Assembly (NCBI GenBank): GCA_037954665.1
Contig: JBBMOL010000096.1
Location: 2,666,001-2,730,000, forward strand
DNA from: Laguncularia racemosa
Taxonomy: Eukaryota > Streptophyta > Magnoliopsida > Myrtales > Combretaceae
Length of the DNA: 64,000 nt
Direction of reading: 5' to 3'
Shown here: positions 23,242 through 33,860 of the stretch, piece by piece
Layout: every line of letters starts with the position of its first letter
How positions within the stretch are numbered: position 1 is the stretch's first letter
Notes under the pieces: model-generated
What the model was told of the DNA's origin: nothing
What the model saw: the letters and a program-made list of their open reading frames with translations, nothing else
Databases searched by the model: none
Position numbers and translations under genes: made by a program

Positions 23242-24331
23242 AAATCTCTTCCATATGAAGACTTGATTCGACCCAAAACTGTTGATGGCAAGATCAAGAA
23301 TCAACAATCGGTGCCTACCAACCAAGGAAACACCATAGCTGGCATAAGAGACACACACAATTCAAGTAAAAACGTTACTGTCGACACCAACCCAATAGTA
23401 AACTCATCAATTCACCTGCCAGCACCACCAACACCACTAGTGTAATAAAACACTCAGCAATCGAATGATGAGTAGGTTACATGTTTGAAGTGGCAGCTAG
23501 CCAAGCTACTGGCTGGGAATAGGCATCTGTAATGAAATTTAAGAATCCTCTCAATCCAATTCTCAGCTACACAATGAGTATCAGGATGATATCACTTCGC
23601 ATCATTAGGAAAACTTGCCACAATAACAAAACTAAGCTCTAACTTCTAGGAGTGAGGTAAAAACTAATTGGAATTATCACTCTGAAGCCCAATCAACTTG
23701 ATCACTAGCCGATTTGACCACTAATGAGATCAATAACATGATCAAGTGCCTCAACAACTATAAGGAAATGAAAAAGAGTAACCTATGGGACATGTTCACC
23801 ATCGGGAATTCTCCTTTCACCAAGGAGATCCGAGTTGAACAATTCCCTACTCACATTCATATTCCTCAAATGGAGTTTTATGACTAACCTACTGACCCAT
23901 CGAAACACTTGAGCTATTATATAGCTCAAATGAACCTCCTAGGTGTCTTCAACAACATATCTTGCAAGGCTTTTCTTAGCACATTGAAAAAAGCTACTTG
24001 TACCTAGTATAAAGGCATCAAGCCAAACTTTATCTCAAGCTTTAAAGAGCTCAAAATGCAATTTCATCAACACTTCTTGACTATTAAGATGCTTAAAAAA
24101 AAAAAAAAACTCTTTGAATCCTAACCTAATCCACCAAAAGTAGGATGAGACACTCTGCGATTATATCTCTAAATTCAATAGGGCTATACTCAAAATCCCT
24201 AATGTGCATACGATTACTACCTTAAATGTTGTAGTTAATGGGGTAAAGGATCGATGTCAATTCTTTTACTCCCTCACATTAAGTAAGTAAATTTTTTTTA
24301 AAGATTTTCAAGAGAAGATAGCAACTCATAT
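23242..24331 (+). pseudogene. Gag relic of host element 2 (first part)
   Basis: The start is an open stretch (RPKTVDGKIKNQQ at 23266). Further on, a typical Retrotrans_gag block is readable across frames: DPSKHLSYYIAQMNLLG (about 23898-23950), CKAFLSTLKKA, then ISSFKELKMQFHQHF. Gag proteins form the particle that packages element RNA. Numerous stops and frameshifts show long decay. The gene is cut at 24331 by E2 and resumes at 32504, then is cut again by E4. Confidence 0.75.
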
Positions 24332-25101
24332 TGATACGAACCACACCCACGTGTGACGAAACCCTATACCAATACGTTTGGAATTGCAACCCAAGATGTT
24401 AAAACAATCAAAGTGGAATCGCGGCCCATTACCTATAGGTGAGACAAGAACCTTGGTATATTCTATTGACACCACAATCGGGATGAAAGACCAATTGATA
24501 AGTCGGGTTTGAACGCCACAGAAGAGATCCGATAAGTTCAAGAGAAGTTCTTTGGAGAACCAAGAGAGGAATTCTCTCAAATTATGTTTATCAATGTTGT
24601 ATGTAAGTTCTATCTACTATTTTCTAACCCTAGCAGCTTTTAATAGGGTTTACAACTCGTAAGGAAAAAGCCCAAAATGACATAACATAATAAAGTTGCG
24701 GAAAAATAACAAACAGGCATTGTACACCGGTGGCGTAGTAGGCGGCGTAGTAGCCGGCGTAGGATGTACGCCGAGAATATACGCCTGCTGCATAGTGGCT
24801 GGTGTAGTCCCTCTGTCGCGCTCTAATTGCAACGCTGGTTCAAAGTCAGCAGCATTTAAGCCAGCGTTGTCAAGGCCGGCAGCTTTGACCTCCTATGCTT
24901 TGATCTCCTTGAATGACTTCTACAAATGCAAGTTCATTCTCATGGTTGCTCCAATCTTTTCCGGCTTCTTGGACATCCTTTATCAACCCGTTAAGTGCTT
25001 CCTTGAATCGTTTCGCTCGAGTTCTTATGATCGGTCCAGGTGGCACTTCAAGAGGATCCACATTGCATCTTCTAGCTTGACTCCCATCATGGCTTTCATC
25101 A
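24332..25101 (-). repeat. E2 3' LTR
   Basis: 770 bp, TGATACG to TTCATCA on the plus strand. It encodes the last part of the pol frame (down to 24870). U3 holds three GGCGTAG-type short repeats (24732-24762) and an inverted repeat CAACGCTGG/CCAGCGTTG (24830-24838 and 24861-24869), upstream of a possible TATA CTATTAAAAGC near 24640. Confidence 0.93.
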
Positions 25102-26060
25102 TTCCCCTCCTCTTGAAAAGGATTTATCCTCAAATCATCGCCTACATCAAAAGGACTCAAATCAGTAACATTAAAAGTAGCACTTACTTGATACTCACCT
25201 AGCAAATCTAACTTGTAGGCATTATCGTTGATGCACTCAAGAATTTGAAATGGTCCATCGCCTTTAGGAAGTAATTTAGATTGACGTTGCACAGGAAACC
25301 GCTCTTTGCACATGTGAACCCAAACCCAGTCTCCAGGTTCAAAGACAGCTTGTCGACGACCCTTGTTGGCTTGTTTCACATACTATTCTATACTCCGCTC
25401 AATGTTGAGCCTTGCCTTCTCATGGAACTGTTTAACAAATTCCACTTTCTTCTGACCATCTAGATTAACATACTTTGAAATAGGAAGAGGTGATAAATCT
25501 AAAGGAGTTAGTGGATTAAAACCATACACAATTTCAAAAGGAGTAAATTTAGTAGCAGAATGCATTGTGCGATTATAAGCAAATTCAACATGCGGCAAAC
25601 AATCCTCCCAACTCTTAATGTTCTTTTTAATGACAGCCCTTAACAAAGTAGATAAAGTTTGATTTACTACCTCAGTTTGACCATCAGTCTGTAGATGACA
25701 AGTAGTAGAGAACAATAACTTAGTTCCTAACTTAGCCCACAGGGTCTTCCAGAAGTAGCTCAAGAACTTAGCATCCCGATCCGACACGATTGTTCTAGGC
25801 ATACCATGCAATCTTGCAACTTCCCTAAAGAACAAATTAGCAATATGGCAAGCATCATCTGTTTTGTGGCAAGGAATGAAATGTGCCATCTTAGAAAACC
25901 TATCCACGACTACAAAAACAGAGTCTCTACCATACCTAGACCTGGGTAATCCTAATATAAAATCCATGGAAATGTCTACCCACGGCTTATGAGGAATTGG
26001 AAGTGGGGTATAAAGTCCATGAGGTTGGATTCTAGATTTTGCTTGTTTACAAGTGACACA
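24870..26060 (-). pseudogene. E2 integrase core and C-terminal tail into the LTR
   Basis: The catalytic core begins at MDFILGLPRSRYG (25967). It shows VVVDRFSKM (Asp), VSDRDAKFL (Asp) and TDGQTEVVNQTL (Glu, 35 residues on). After a stop at 25382 the C-terminal frame (25379 down to 24870) has the GDWVWVHMCKERFP and FNVTDLSPFD blocks, then GPIIRTRAKRFKEALNGL and stops at 24870. The last 232 bases of this frame lie inside the 3' LTR. No chromodomain is evident. Confidence 0.87.
25102..25114 (-). other. E2 polypurine tract, inside the pol frame
   Basis: The minus strand reads AAGAGGAGGGGAA, directly before the 3' LTR. The same bases encode part of FQEEGN in the pol frame, so the PPT is both coding and priming sequence. 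Confidence 0.75.
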
Positions 26061-27251
26061 TCACTCACAAATCCTCTCAACATCTCGTTTCATGTGAGGC
26101 CAATAGAAGTGTTCCTGCAAAACCCCTAAAGTTTTAGCTATTCCAAAATACCCCATTAATCCTCCTCCATGAGACTCCCTCACTAATAGCTCTCTTAAAG
26201 AACAATTGGGAATGCAAAGTTTATTCTCCCTAAACAAGAATCCCTCATGCTTATAAAATTTACCATGACCACTCTTCTCACAACGAACATACTTTTCACA
26301 AAATTCTCGATCAGCAGCATACAATTCTTTAATATGCTCAAAACCAAGCAGTCTAGAACTAAGAATAGAGATAAGAACATAACTTCTAGAAAGTGCATCA
26401 GTAACAACATTTTCTTTACCTTGCTTATAGTAGATGACATAGGGAAATGTTTCGATAAACTCCACCCAACGAGCATGCCTTTTGTTCAGCTTATGTTGTC
26501 CCTTCAAGTACTTCAAGGATTCATGATTAGTGTGGATCACGAACTCTTTTGGCCAAAAATAGTGTTGCCAATTCTCTAAGGCTCGAACCAATGCATATAA
26601 CTCCTTGTCATAAGTAGGGTAGTTCAAGGTTGCCCCACTTAACTTCTCACTAAAGAACACAATTAGTCTCCTTTCTTGCATGAGAACTGCTCCAATGCCT
26701 ATTCCTGAGGCATTACACTCAATCTCAAAAGTTTTAGAGAAATCAGTTAAAGCAAGTAGTGGCGCATGAGTCAACTTATTTTTAAGCGTCTGAAAGACCT
26801 TCTCTTGTTGCTCTCCCCAACTGAACCCCACATTCTTCTTGATTACCTGAGTAAGTGGTGCTACAATGGTACTGAAATCCTTCACAAACCTCCTGTAAAA
26901 GCTTGCTAGTCCATGGAAACTCCGAACATTACTTACATTAGTTGGACTAGGCCATTCTTGGATCGCACGAATCTTCTCTTCATCAACTTGTATTCCCTGT
27001 ACACTAACAATAAAACCAAGAAACACAAGTTTGTATGTGCAAAAAGTGCACTTTTTGAGGTTAGCATATAATTGCTCCTTTCGAAGCACTTCCAAAACAA
27101 CCCTTAAGTGAGATATATGGTCTTCCAAACTCTTGCTGTAAATGAGGATATCATCAAAATAGACGACCACAAATTTGCCAATAAAAGTCCTCAAAAAATG
27201 GTTCATAAGTCTCATGAAAGTACTATGTACGTTAGTTAAACCGAAAGGCAT
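26061..27251 (-). pseudogene. E2 RT C-terminus, RNase H and integrase zinc finger
   Basis: A 396-residue open segment. RT catalytic VVYFDDILIYSK lies near residue 31, then LKKCTFCTYKLVFLGFIV and the thumb/connection. RNase H follows, but two catalytic-type Asp residues are Asn: the usual CDASG block reads CNASG and the usual TDHES block reads TNHES. Both are single G-to-A changes. VVTDALSR closes RNase H. The integrase zinc finger starts (HGGGLMGYFG, HFYWPHMKRDV) and ends at a stop near 26061. The start at 27251 is simply the first Met of the surviving frame. Confidence 0.88.
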
Positions 27252-27252
27252 T

Positions 27253-27482
27253 ACTAACCACTCATATAATCCATATTTTGTCTAAAATGCGGTTTTCCAT
27301 TCATCACCTTCTTTCATTCTAATTTGGTGATATCCACTTTTCAAATCAATTTTGGAAAAAACACTAAACCCATATAACTCATGGCATGGCAATCAACACA
27401 CATTCTCCATGACCCATCCTTTTTAGGCACCAAAATCACAGGCACTACACATGGGCTCATGCTTTCTCTCACGTACCCTTTC
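27253..27482 (-). pseudogene. E2 RT segment downstream of the E3 insertion, with decay
   Basis: The minus strand reads KGYVRESMSPCVVPVILVPKKDGSWRMCVD, but only up to 20 consecutive residues are quoted here: GYVRESMSPC and KKDGSWRMCVD. The next part is shortened and frameshifted (the NKIT and SKIDL region is poorly preserved) before the frame at 27251 continues with MPFGLTN. Confidence 0.8.
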
Positions 27483-28480
27483 TCCATTGTTGATTATGAT
27501 CGCAATCACTCAAATTAAAAATCCCTTTCTATGACTCTCTGTTACGATCAAGTAGGCAAGTGCACCTATCGATTATAATAGTATAGAGTTGAGTTCGGGT
27601 ATCGTCTCCTCAAGGATCAGCAAGTACTAATACTAACTCTAAACCAACTATCTAACCGTACAAATTCGAGAGGTTTCAGATTAAATTAAGAATACTTAAC
27701 AAAACCTCTAGCAATTAAAAATAATACTATAACTTGATTATTAATCTGATAACTAAGAATATACCCTACCCTTACTACTCCTCTAATTGTCATGTAACTT
27801 TGCCCTTTCAATAAACTAGTTAACAAGCAATGGTTATCTCTAAACCGCGGAGTATCTAACACTAAGCTAATGTTCTTCCCAGAATCATTAGCTCCTAACC
27901 CTAATCGCTTTGATAAAGATCCCTCTTCTATCAAAATCAATTAGAATTGCATTAACACTCTTGAACCCTCAATTAGATCAAATTATCTAATTTAACCTAA
28001 TACGGAGAATTCACGTTCTCTATCCCTTGATTACATACGAATTCCTTTATTCATGTAAGATCTATTCAAACAAGAGATTTCCCAATCATCTTCTAAGAAA
28101 TCAATGCAAACTCAATGTTGGCCATACATCAAATTAGCAACACTACACGAACAACATGAATAAATTCAGAGAATTCCAATATTCATTAACTATGCAATCA
28201 ATCCCATATTACATGACAATTAGAATTCATAAGGTTCAGGAATGAAACAACTAGCCACTAAGGATTTTCAAGATATAACTCAATGAAATAGAATGAAAAA
28301 AAGAAGAAGGAGGAAACCCCTGTGCATGAGTCCTTCAGTGTCGTCTTCTTCCTTTCTCATCCTTTCATCTTTTCTTTTCTGTCCCTTTGGCCTCCTCGGC
28401 CTCCTCGGCCTTTCGGCCTCTTGGCCTCCTCTTTTGAAAACTCTTCTTCCTCTCCCTGTTTTTCTCTCTCTCAAGACGAC

Positions 28481-28490
28481 TATTTATACC
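28481..28490 (-). promoter_or_regulatory. TATA box of E3 LTR
   Basis: The minus strand reads GGTATAAATA, followed about 10 bases on by a GA-rich leader (GAGAGAGAG). It sets the LTR orientation. Confidence 0.65.
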
Positions 28491-28595
28491 TAGGGTAGCT
28501 TCCTCTCTGGCGTATAGGAGATATCCTTCAAATATGGACGAAAGATTTAAAATCGATTTGAAGATATCTTTCCTTCGATAGACACATGGTCATAC

Positions 28596-28863
28596 TACAC
28601 GGGCGTGTAGATAAACCGTGTATCTCTCTAAATCAGTGAACTCTGGGCGTGTATATCCCACACGACCGTTTGTAATAGCCGTGTATTCCTCTGTCTTCTT
28701 TGTTCTTCATACACGGTTGATTACACGGGTGTGTATTCCAACCGTGTACTAGTCTGTCCTGAAAACTCTTCTTCCACGCTGATACACGGTTGGATACACG
28801 GGCGTGTATCCGAACCGTGTAGTCTCCTGATTCCTTCACACGGCCGTTTGTAAAACCGTGTGA
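28596..28863. repeat. ACACGG/CCGTGT palindrome cluster in E3 U3
   Basis: At least five inverted-repeat units built from TACACGG, CGGGCGTGTA and AACCGTGTA. The clearest is a near-perfect 39-base palindrome at 28784-28822. The cluster lies about 105-385 bases upstream of the TATA box in LTR orientation. Confidence 0.8.
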
Positions 28864-29075
28864 CTTCCTTTAACTTCAAAGCATTCCCTTTTTACTTGCT
28901 TTTATCTCCAATTCATCTTGAATTTAAATACTTTTCATCAAATCCTCCTTTTCCACACCTGAACATGAAATATAAATCAGTTAAGCATCATAATCTTATA
29001 TTTTCACTCCCAATTATCTCAAAAATTGACTTAATCATCTCCAATTATAAGATTTAAAATAGATTTATCATCCAT

Positions 29076-29423
29076 CAAGTCATTAACCTGCCTTTGAAGT
29101 TCCTTTGTCTCCTCTAGATTACTCCTATAAGCTGGCTTGTTTGGAATAGATGCTCTGGGTACAAGGTCAATCTGGTGCCCAATACTACGAATAGGTGGTA
29201 ACCCCTTTGGAATCTCCTCAGGGAAGACATCTTCAAAGTCCTGCATAATAGACACAACCACACTAGGCAAAGAGTTAAGAAGTTCGTTAGTATTCAAACA
29301 AGTTTCTTTAAAAACCAGCAACAACATAGGTTGCTTCATCACTAACGCTCTCCTCACTACACTCACTCTTGCCATACAACTCTCCTTTTGCAAGGCTGCA
29401 CTCTCCTTTTCACTCGCCACCAA
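29076..29423 (-). pseudogene. E2 RT N-terminal segment, upstream of the E3 insertion
   Basis: The frame reads FEDVFPEEIPKGLPPIRSIGHQIDLVP, with the RT entry region, to NDLMD, where E3 interrupts it at TSD TCCAT (29071-29075). It resumes at 27482 with EKGYVRESMSPC. Confidence 0.85.
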
Positions 29424-30179
29424 AGTTGATCCCCCCTCAACTTGGCCTCTTACACTCTTTCCAGCCTTCCTCTCTTTTTCCTTTTGATATTGACTTTTAT
29501 GTTCCTTTTCTTTTTCTATGTCTTTTACTCTCTAACTCTCCCTCTGTTTTTCACTCATCTTATATTTTGCAAAAGATTGTTGTAGCTGCAACTAATCCTC
29601 ATACACCTATTTAGGTGTTAAGGGTTTAAGATTATAGCTTTTGCCATGGTGATTAAGTGTATACTTGTTAGAAAAGCCATTATGAACAACCTTCCTGCCA
29701 AACTACCATGGCCTCCCCAACAACATATGACAAGCCTGCATCGGCACTACATCGCATAACACCTCATCCTCATACCTACCGATGCGAAAAGCAATTAAGG
29801 CTTGCTTACTCACCTTAGTCTCGCCACTATCATTCAGCCACTTTAATTTATATAGGTTAGGGTGTTTAGTGGTCTTGAGCCCCAACCTCTCAACAATGAA
29901 AGTACTCACTACATTAGTGCAACTCCCCCCATCAATGATCAAACTACAAATATGGTCACCTAGATAACATCTAGTATGAAAGATATTCTCTCGTTGCACC
30001 TCCTCTTCTTCCTTCACCTGCACATTCAAAGCTCGCTTCAGTACTACCACTAACTTCCCTACTGCAGGCTCCTCATCATCCCTAGCATCCTCCAATGGAG
30101 GCATATCATCATCTTCACTATCCCCCTTAGTCTCATACTCACCATCATCGCGTAGAATCATAACACGTCTATTCGGACA
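29424..30179 (-). pseudogene. E2 aspartic protease and linker
   Basis: The protease frame (29703-30161) begins after the gag knuckle with an acidic stretch, then shows the active-site block LIIDGGSCTNVV (Asp-Gly-Gly in place of Asp-Ser/Thr-Gly, common in this group) and the C-terminal HMLLGRPW. A stop directly after GRPW opens a Lys/Glu-rich linker toward RT. E5 carries the same active-site block, so the two elements are related. Confidence 0.85.
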
Positions 30180-31247
30180 TTGACTAGCAATATGGCCTCT
30201 ACCTTAGCATTTAAAACATTTAATGTCACAATTTCTAGAAGTAGAAGAATCAGGTTTACCTTGATTACTAGGAGTAGAACCCGCTTGCTTCTGCTCTCCT
30301 TTTAGCTTGGTGGGTAAAGACTTTTCTTCCTTCCTCCAATGGTTAGTCCTCCAAGTAGATGAACCAGCACCTTGTTGAAACCGGGCAGTACTACTACCTT
30401 TCCTCCTGTGTTGGTTCTCAACTTTTATAGCCATGTGAACCATGTCTTCCAATTCCACATAATGCTGCAATTCTACTACATTTTGAATCTCTCTATTTAA
30501 CCCAGCAAGAAACCTCGCCATGGTAGCCTCTCTATCCTCCTCAACATTTACTCGAATCATAGTAATCTCCATCTCCTTGAAATACTCATCCACACTTTGG
30601 CTTCCCTGCTTAAGAGTTTGCAATTTGTTGTGCAATTCGCGATAGTAGTAAGCAGGAACAAACTGCTTCTTCATCACCCTCTTCATCTCTTCCCAAGACT
30701 CAATAGGTGGTTCATCATTCCTTCTTCTATTCAACATCAGTTAATCCCACCACACTATGGCGTAATTTGAAAACTCAATGGCAGCAAGCTTCACTTTCTT
30801 TCTCCCACTATAATTGTGACAATCAAACACCATCTCTACCTTCTTCTCCCATTCTAAGTATACCTCGAGATCATTCTTCCCTTGGAAAGGAGGAATCTTC
30901 ATCTTTATACTACTCAATTGATTATCCTCTCTATTCCTATCTCCTCTATCTCCCCAATCCCTAGTTCCTCTATTCCTACCACCATAACCTCTATAACTCC
31001 CAATAGAAGGTTTATCAAATTCATCATCAGAAATTTCATCTCCACCCCTTTGTCCTCTTTTAGACAAACTCTCCCTCTTATGCCCTTGAAAGGCATTCTT
31101 AGATTGCTCTAGTTTCTGCTCCACCATTTCATGAATTTGTTCCATCCTCTCCTGAAACATTCTCTTCATCTCACTCCTCAACGCCTCAATCACTAACCTA
31201 GCATCAAACCTCCCCCTCTCACCTTCAGGAGAATTTTGCCGTGACAT
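30180..31247 (-). pseudogene. E2 gag with zinc knuckle, broken
   Basis: It starts at MSRQNSPEGERG (31247), about 480 bases inside the 5' LTR. The N-terminal part has a coiled-coil-like stretch (SEMKRMFQERMEQIHEMV) and an Arg/Gly-rich segment. The gag core follows (KIPPFQGKNDLEVYLEW, then KLAAIEFSNYAIVWWD). After one stop it resumes at 30737 and runs through SWEEMKRVMKKQFVP, SVDEYFKEME and FLAGLNREI. A CCHC knuckle (CFKC, stop, GRGHIASQC) lies near 30190-30215. Two in-frame stops are the visible lesions. Gag packages the RNA. Confidence 0.88.
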
Positions 31248-31712
31248 AGTTCCTACAATAAAAGGTTAGTACTAACACAAATATGTATAGGATTAAACCT
31301 CACGATTCACTCCCTCACGTGTTTCACTTAAAGAATGATATCCCACATTCACTCGTGTATTCTCACAAGTAAGGATGATATCAACTCACTAATCCCTCTT
31401 TTCAATTCTCTTGGAACTAATCCAAACTACACCAAACTCTTCCATAGAATTCAAGAACAAACTCTCCGGGCTTGAATTTTCCTTTTTCTTTCTATTTTTT
31501 GTCTTTGTTTTCGTTCTTTTTTTTTCGTTCCTTTTTTTTTTTGTAACAAGATTGATGGAATGAAACTACACTACTCAAGAGACAATTAACACTATGGACT
31601 TGAGTATGAAGCGATGGTAATACGAAACTTGATATGAACAATTGATATGAACAATTGGAGTTAGGGTTTTGATGTTACCTTTCTCAAACCGAACTAATGT
31701 TTAACAAACCTA
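31248..31712 (-). other. E2 5' untranslated leader
   Basis: Non-coding stretch between PBS and gag, with a T-rich tract (31480-31545 on the plus strand). No other feature is seen. Confidence 0.6.
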
Positions 31713-31725
31713 GGCTTTGATACCA
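31713..31725 (-). other. E2 primer-binding site, initiator tRNA-Met
   Basis: The minus strand reads TGGTATCAAAGCC, three bases from the 5' LTR. It matches the common plant PBS TGGTATCAGAGC except for one G-to-A change. Confidence 0.85.
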
Positions 31726-31728
31726 AAC

Positions 31729-32498
31729 TGATACGAACCACACCCACGTGTGACAAAACCCTATACCAATACGTTTGGAATTGTAACCTAAGATGCCAAA
31801 ACAATCAAAGTGGAACCACGACCCGTTGCCTATAGGTGAGGCAAGAACCTTGGTATATTCTGTTGACGCCATAATCGGGATGAAAGACCAATTGATAAGT
31901 CGGGTTTGAACGCCACGGAAGAGATCTGATAAGTTCAAGAGAAGTTCTTTGGAGAACCAAGAGAAGAATTCTCTTAAATTATGTTTATCAATGTTGTATG
32001 TAAGTTCTATCTGCTATTTTCCAACCCTAGCAGCTTTTAATAGGGTTTACAACTCGTAAGGAAAAAGCCCAAAATGACATAACATAATAAAGTTGTGAAA
32101 AAATAACAAACAGACATTGTACACCGGCGGCGTAGTAGGCAACGTAGTAGCCGGCGTAGGATGTACGCCAGGTATATACTCTGGCGACGTAGTGGCCAGC
32201 GTAGTCCCTCTGTTGCGCTCTAATTGCAACGTCGGTTCAAAGCCGGCAGCGTTTAAGCCAGCGTTGTCAAGGCCGGTAGCTTTAACCTCCTATGCATTGA
32301 TCTCCTTAAATGACTTGTACAAATGCAAGTTCATTCTCATGGTTACTCCAATCTTTTTCGGCTTCTTGGACATCCTTTATCAACCTGTTAAGTGCTTCCT
32401 TGAATCGTTTCGCTCGAGTTCTTGTGATCGGTCCAGGTGGTACTTCAAGAGGATCCACATTCCATCTTCTAGCTTGACTCCCATCATGGCTTTCATCA
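31729..32498 (-). repeat. E2 5' LTR
   Basis: 770 bp, identical in length to the 3' LTR and homologous throughout. The GGCGTAG-type repeats recur near 32125-32165 with one unit altered. Confidence 0.93.
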
Positions 32499-32503
32499 CA
32501 TAT

Positions 32504-32852
32504 TGCCTAAGAGGACACAATCCTCATTAGAAGATAAGTTGAGCAAAACTTCTCCAAGAAGAACAAGGGGGGCAAAGACCAACCCTTAGTTAAAGATAGG
32601 CTTAGCCCTAAAGTTGATGATAATGGGTCGCTCAAAATGGTGATAGCAATGCATAGTCCAAAAAACATGCTATCCCTTTCTGTGAGTGAACAAGCGCCAA
32701 GCTAATGTATTCTTGGAAATCAAAGAGAAGGGCATATTAACATGTTCTAAACGTATTAGGATCAATCCATCTAAGGGGAACTCCAACAAATATTGTGAGT
32801 TACACCGAGATAAAGGCCACACCATAGAGAACTGTACTTAATCGAAGAATGC
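32504..32852 (+). pseudogene. Gag relic of host element 2 (second part, zinc-knuckle region)
   Basis: Continues the gag cut at 24331. Near the end it reads YCELHRDKGHTIENCT, a degenerate Tat-type CCHC knuckle; the following KNAIEDLIKCGYL continues on the far side of E4 (from 47638). The join across E4 is exact at TSD AATGC (32848-32852). Confidence 0.75.
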
Positions 32853-33129
32853 TGTAAACACCCCATTTTTGCCCTAAGAATCAATAATAATCAATTTCCA
32901 ATTTTTCCCAATTTTTTCCAATTTTTCTCTAATTTAGCAAAAAATAATAAAAATATTCAAAAAAATAAAAATAAATAGGAAAACACATCAATTTTGAAAA
33001 ATGATTTTAGAAATGGCAATAATAAAGGATAAATAATTTTTACAAATTTTTTGAAATTTCAAAAAATACAAAAAAAAATGAAAAATTGCATCGCATATGT
33101 ACAATTTGCGATGTAAAGAAAATCAGGAA

Positions 33130-33212
33130 ATTGGGCTAGCTCAGCTGGCTCGTATGTGTGCCTCGGAACGTGTGGAGGGTCTAAGGTCGCGAGTTCGAAT
33201 CTTCCCCCTAAG
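33130..33212 (+). other. tRNA-like module in E4 5' LTR
   Basis: A box TAGCTCAGCTGG (33137-33148) and B box GTTCGAATC (33193-33201) fit the Pol III consensus perfectly, 44 bases apart. Heptamers ATTGGGC (33130-33136) and CCCTAAG (33206-33212) pair at five of seven positions like an acceptor stem. The D and anticodon arms are not recognisable. Confidence 0.65.
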
Positions 33213-33544
33213 CACTCTGTGCAATTTTTTTAGCCTTTCGCCTGGAGCTGCTACGTGGCAGCGTGTGATTGGCCGAAGGAAGTCACACGTGTCGCGCGTG
33301 ATTGTCTTCTTCACTCGAACGGACGCGAGAGGAAGCCGGAGCAGGTCCGACGAAGGCGAAATCGACCATTTTTCCTTAAATCTTTTGGATTGCTGTCAAG
33401 ATAAAGCCAAACCTATCAGATAAATCAAAGAAAAACAAGAGATCAACATCAAATCGCCGGGATAAAACCAAATCTAAAAAACGGAAAAATATGGGTTTAT
33501 CCAAATTTCCAGATTTGAGCTCATCCAGAGGAGTTTCCAAGCGC

Positions 33545-33554
33545 CTATTAATAG
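33545..33554 (+). promoter_or_regulatory. TATA box of E4 5' LTR
   Basis: CTATTAATAG followed by AGGAGGAGG. One base differs from the CTATAAATAG of E1. Transcription would be expected to start about 30 bases downstream. Confidence 0.6.
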
Positions 33555-33860
33555 AGGAGGAGGGGAGGTAGCCAAATCACAGATCAAAAGTAAGAGAAAG
33601 TGAGAGAAAAGAGTGAATCGGAGACCACCGGAGGAAATCGAAGCCGCAACCGCCGATCAGGAGCCAAGCAACCACCAGGAGGCGTTTCTGGAGCAAACCA
33701 TCGCCACCATTGAATTCCTCAACCTCGATAACCTAGGATTCGACACCTCACCCGCTGCAAAAGGCTGTCGGAACGTCGTCAACGAGCACTCCCCACCGCC
33801 GTGTTCGATAGATCCGACCCGACCCGCTTCGACCCGACCCGCGCACCGACCCAGATCCAG

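Larger units (their letters stand above)
27488..29070 (-). mobile_element. E3: solo LTR inserted in E2
   Basis: 1,583 bp, TG to CA, with perfect TSD TCCAT (27483-27487 and 29071-29075) splitting the E2 RT frame. It has no coding domain or internal region, so it is best read as a solo LTR left by LTR-LTR recombination. A TATA box on the minus strand (28481-28490) gives the orientation. Upstream of it lies a cluster of ACACGG-type palindromes. The short open frames at 28280-28839 are low-complexity or palindrome-derived. It contains the motif GGCAAGTGCAC (about 27557-27567), seen again near 63895. Confidence 0.85.
24332..32498 (-). mobile_element. E2: chromovirus-like Ty3/gypsy element
   Basis: 8,167 bp with two 770-bp LTRs and a perfect TSD CATAT (24327-24331 and 32499-32503). 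It reads on the minus strand: LTR, PBS for initiator tRNA-Met, gag with zinc knuckle, protease, RT, RNase H, integrase, PPT, LTR. A 1,583-bp solo LTR (E3) sits inside RT. Over the first 160 aligned bases the LTRs differ at 14 positions by hand count, all transitions and no indels. The element interrupts the gag of host element 2. Lineage is not certain; the pol tail overlapping the 3' LTR recalls the CRM clade. Confidence 0.93.

Noticed and set aside
24696..25202. Plus-strand 168-codon frame in the E2 LTR (and 32117-32530)
   Set aside because: Antisense to the pol tail and LTR; the two LTR versions diverge in length.
28280..28839. Short frames in E3
   Set aside because: Low-complexity Arg/Lys- or palindrome-derived sequence within a solo LTR.
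33130..33212. Genuine tRNA gene
   Set aside because: No D or anticodon arm is recognisable, no CCA or typical terminator follows, and all copies are inside LTRs.
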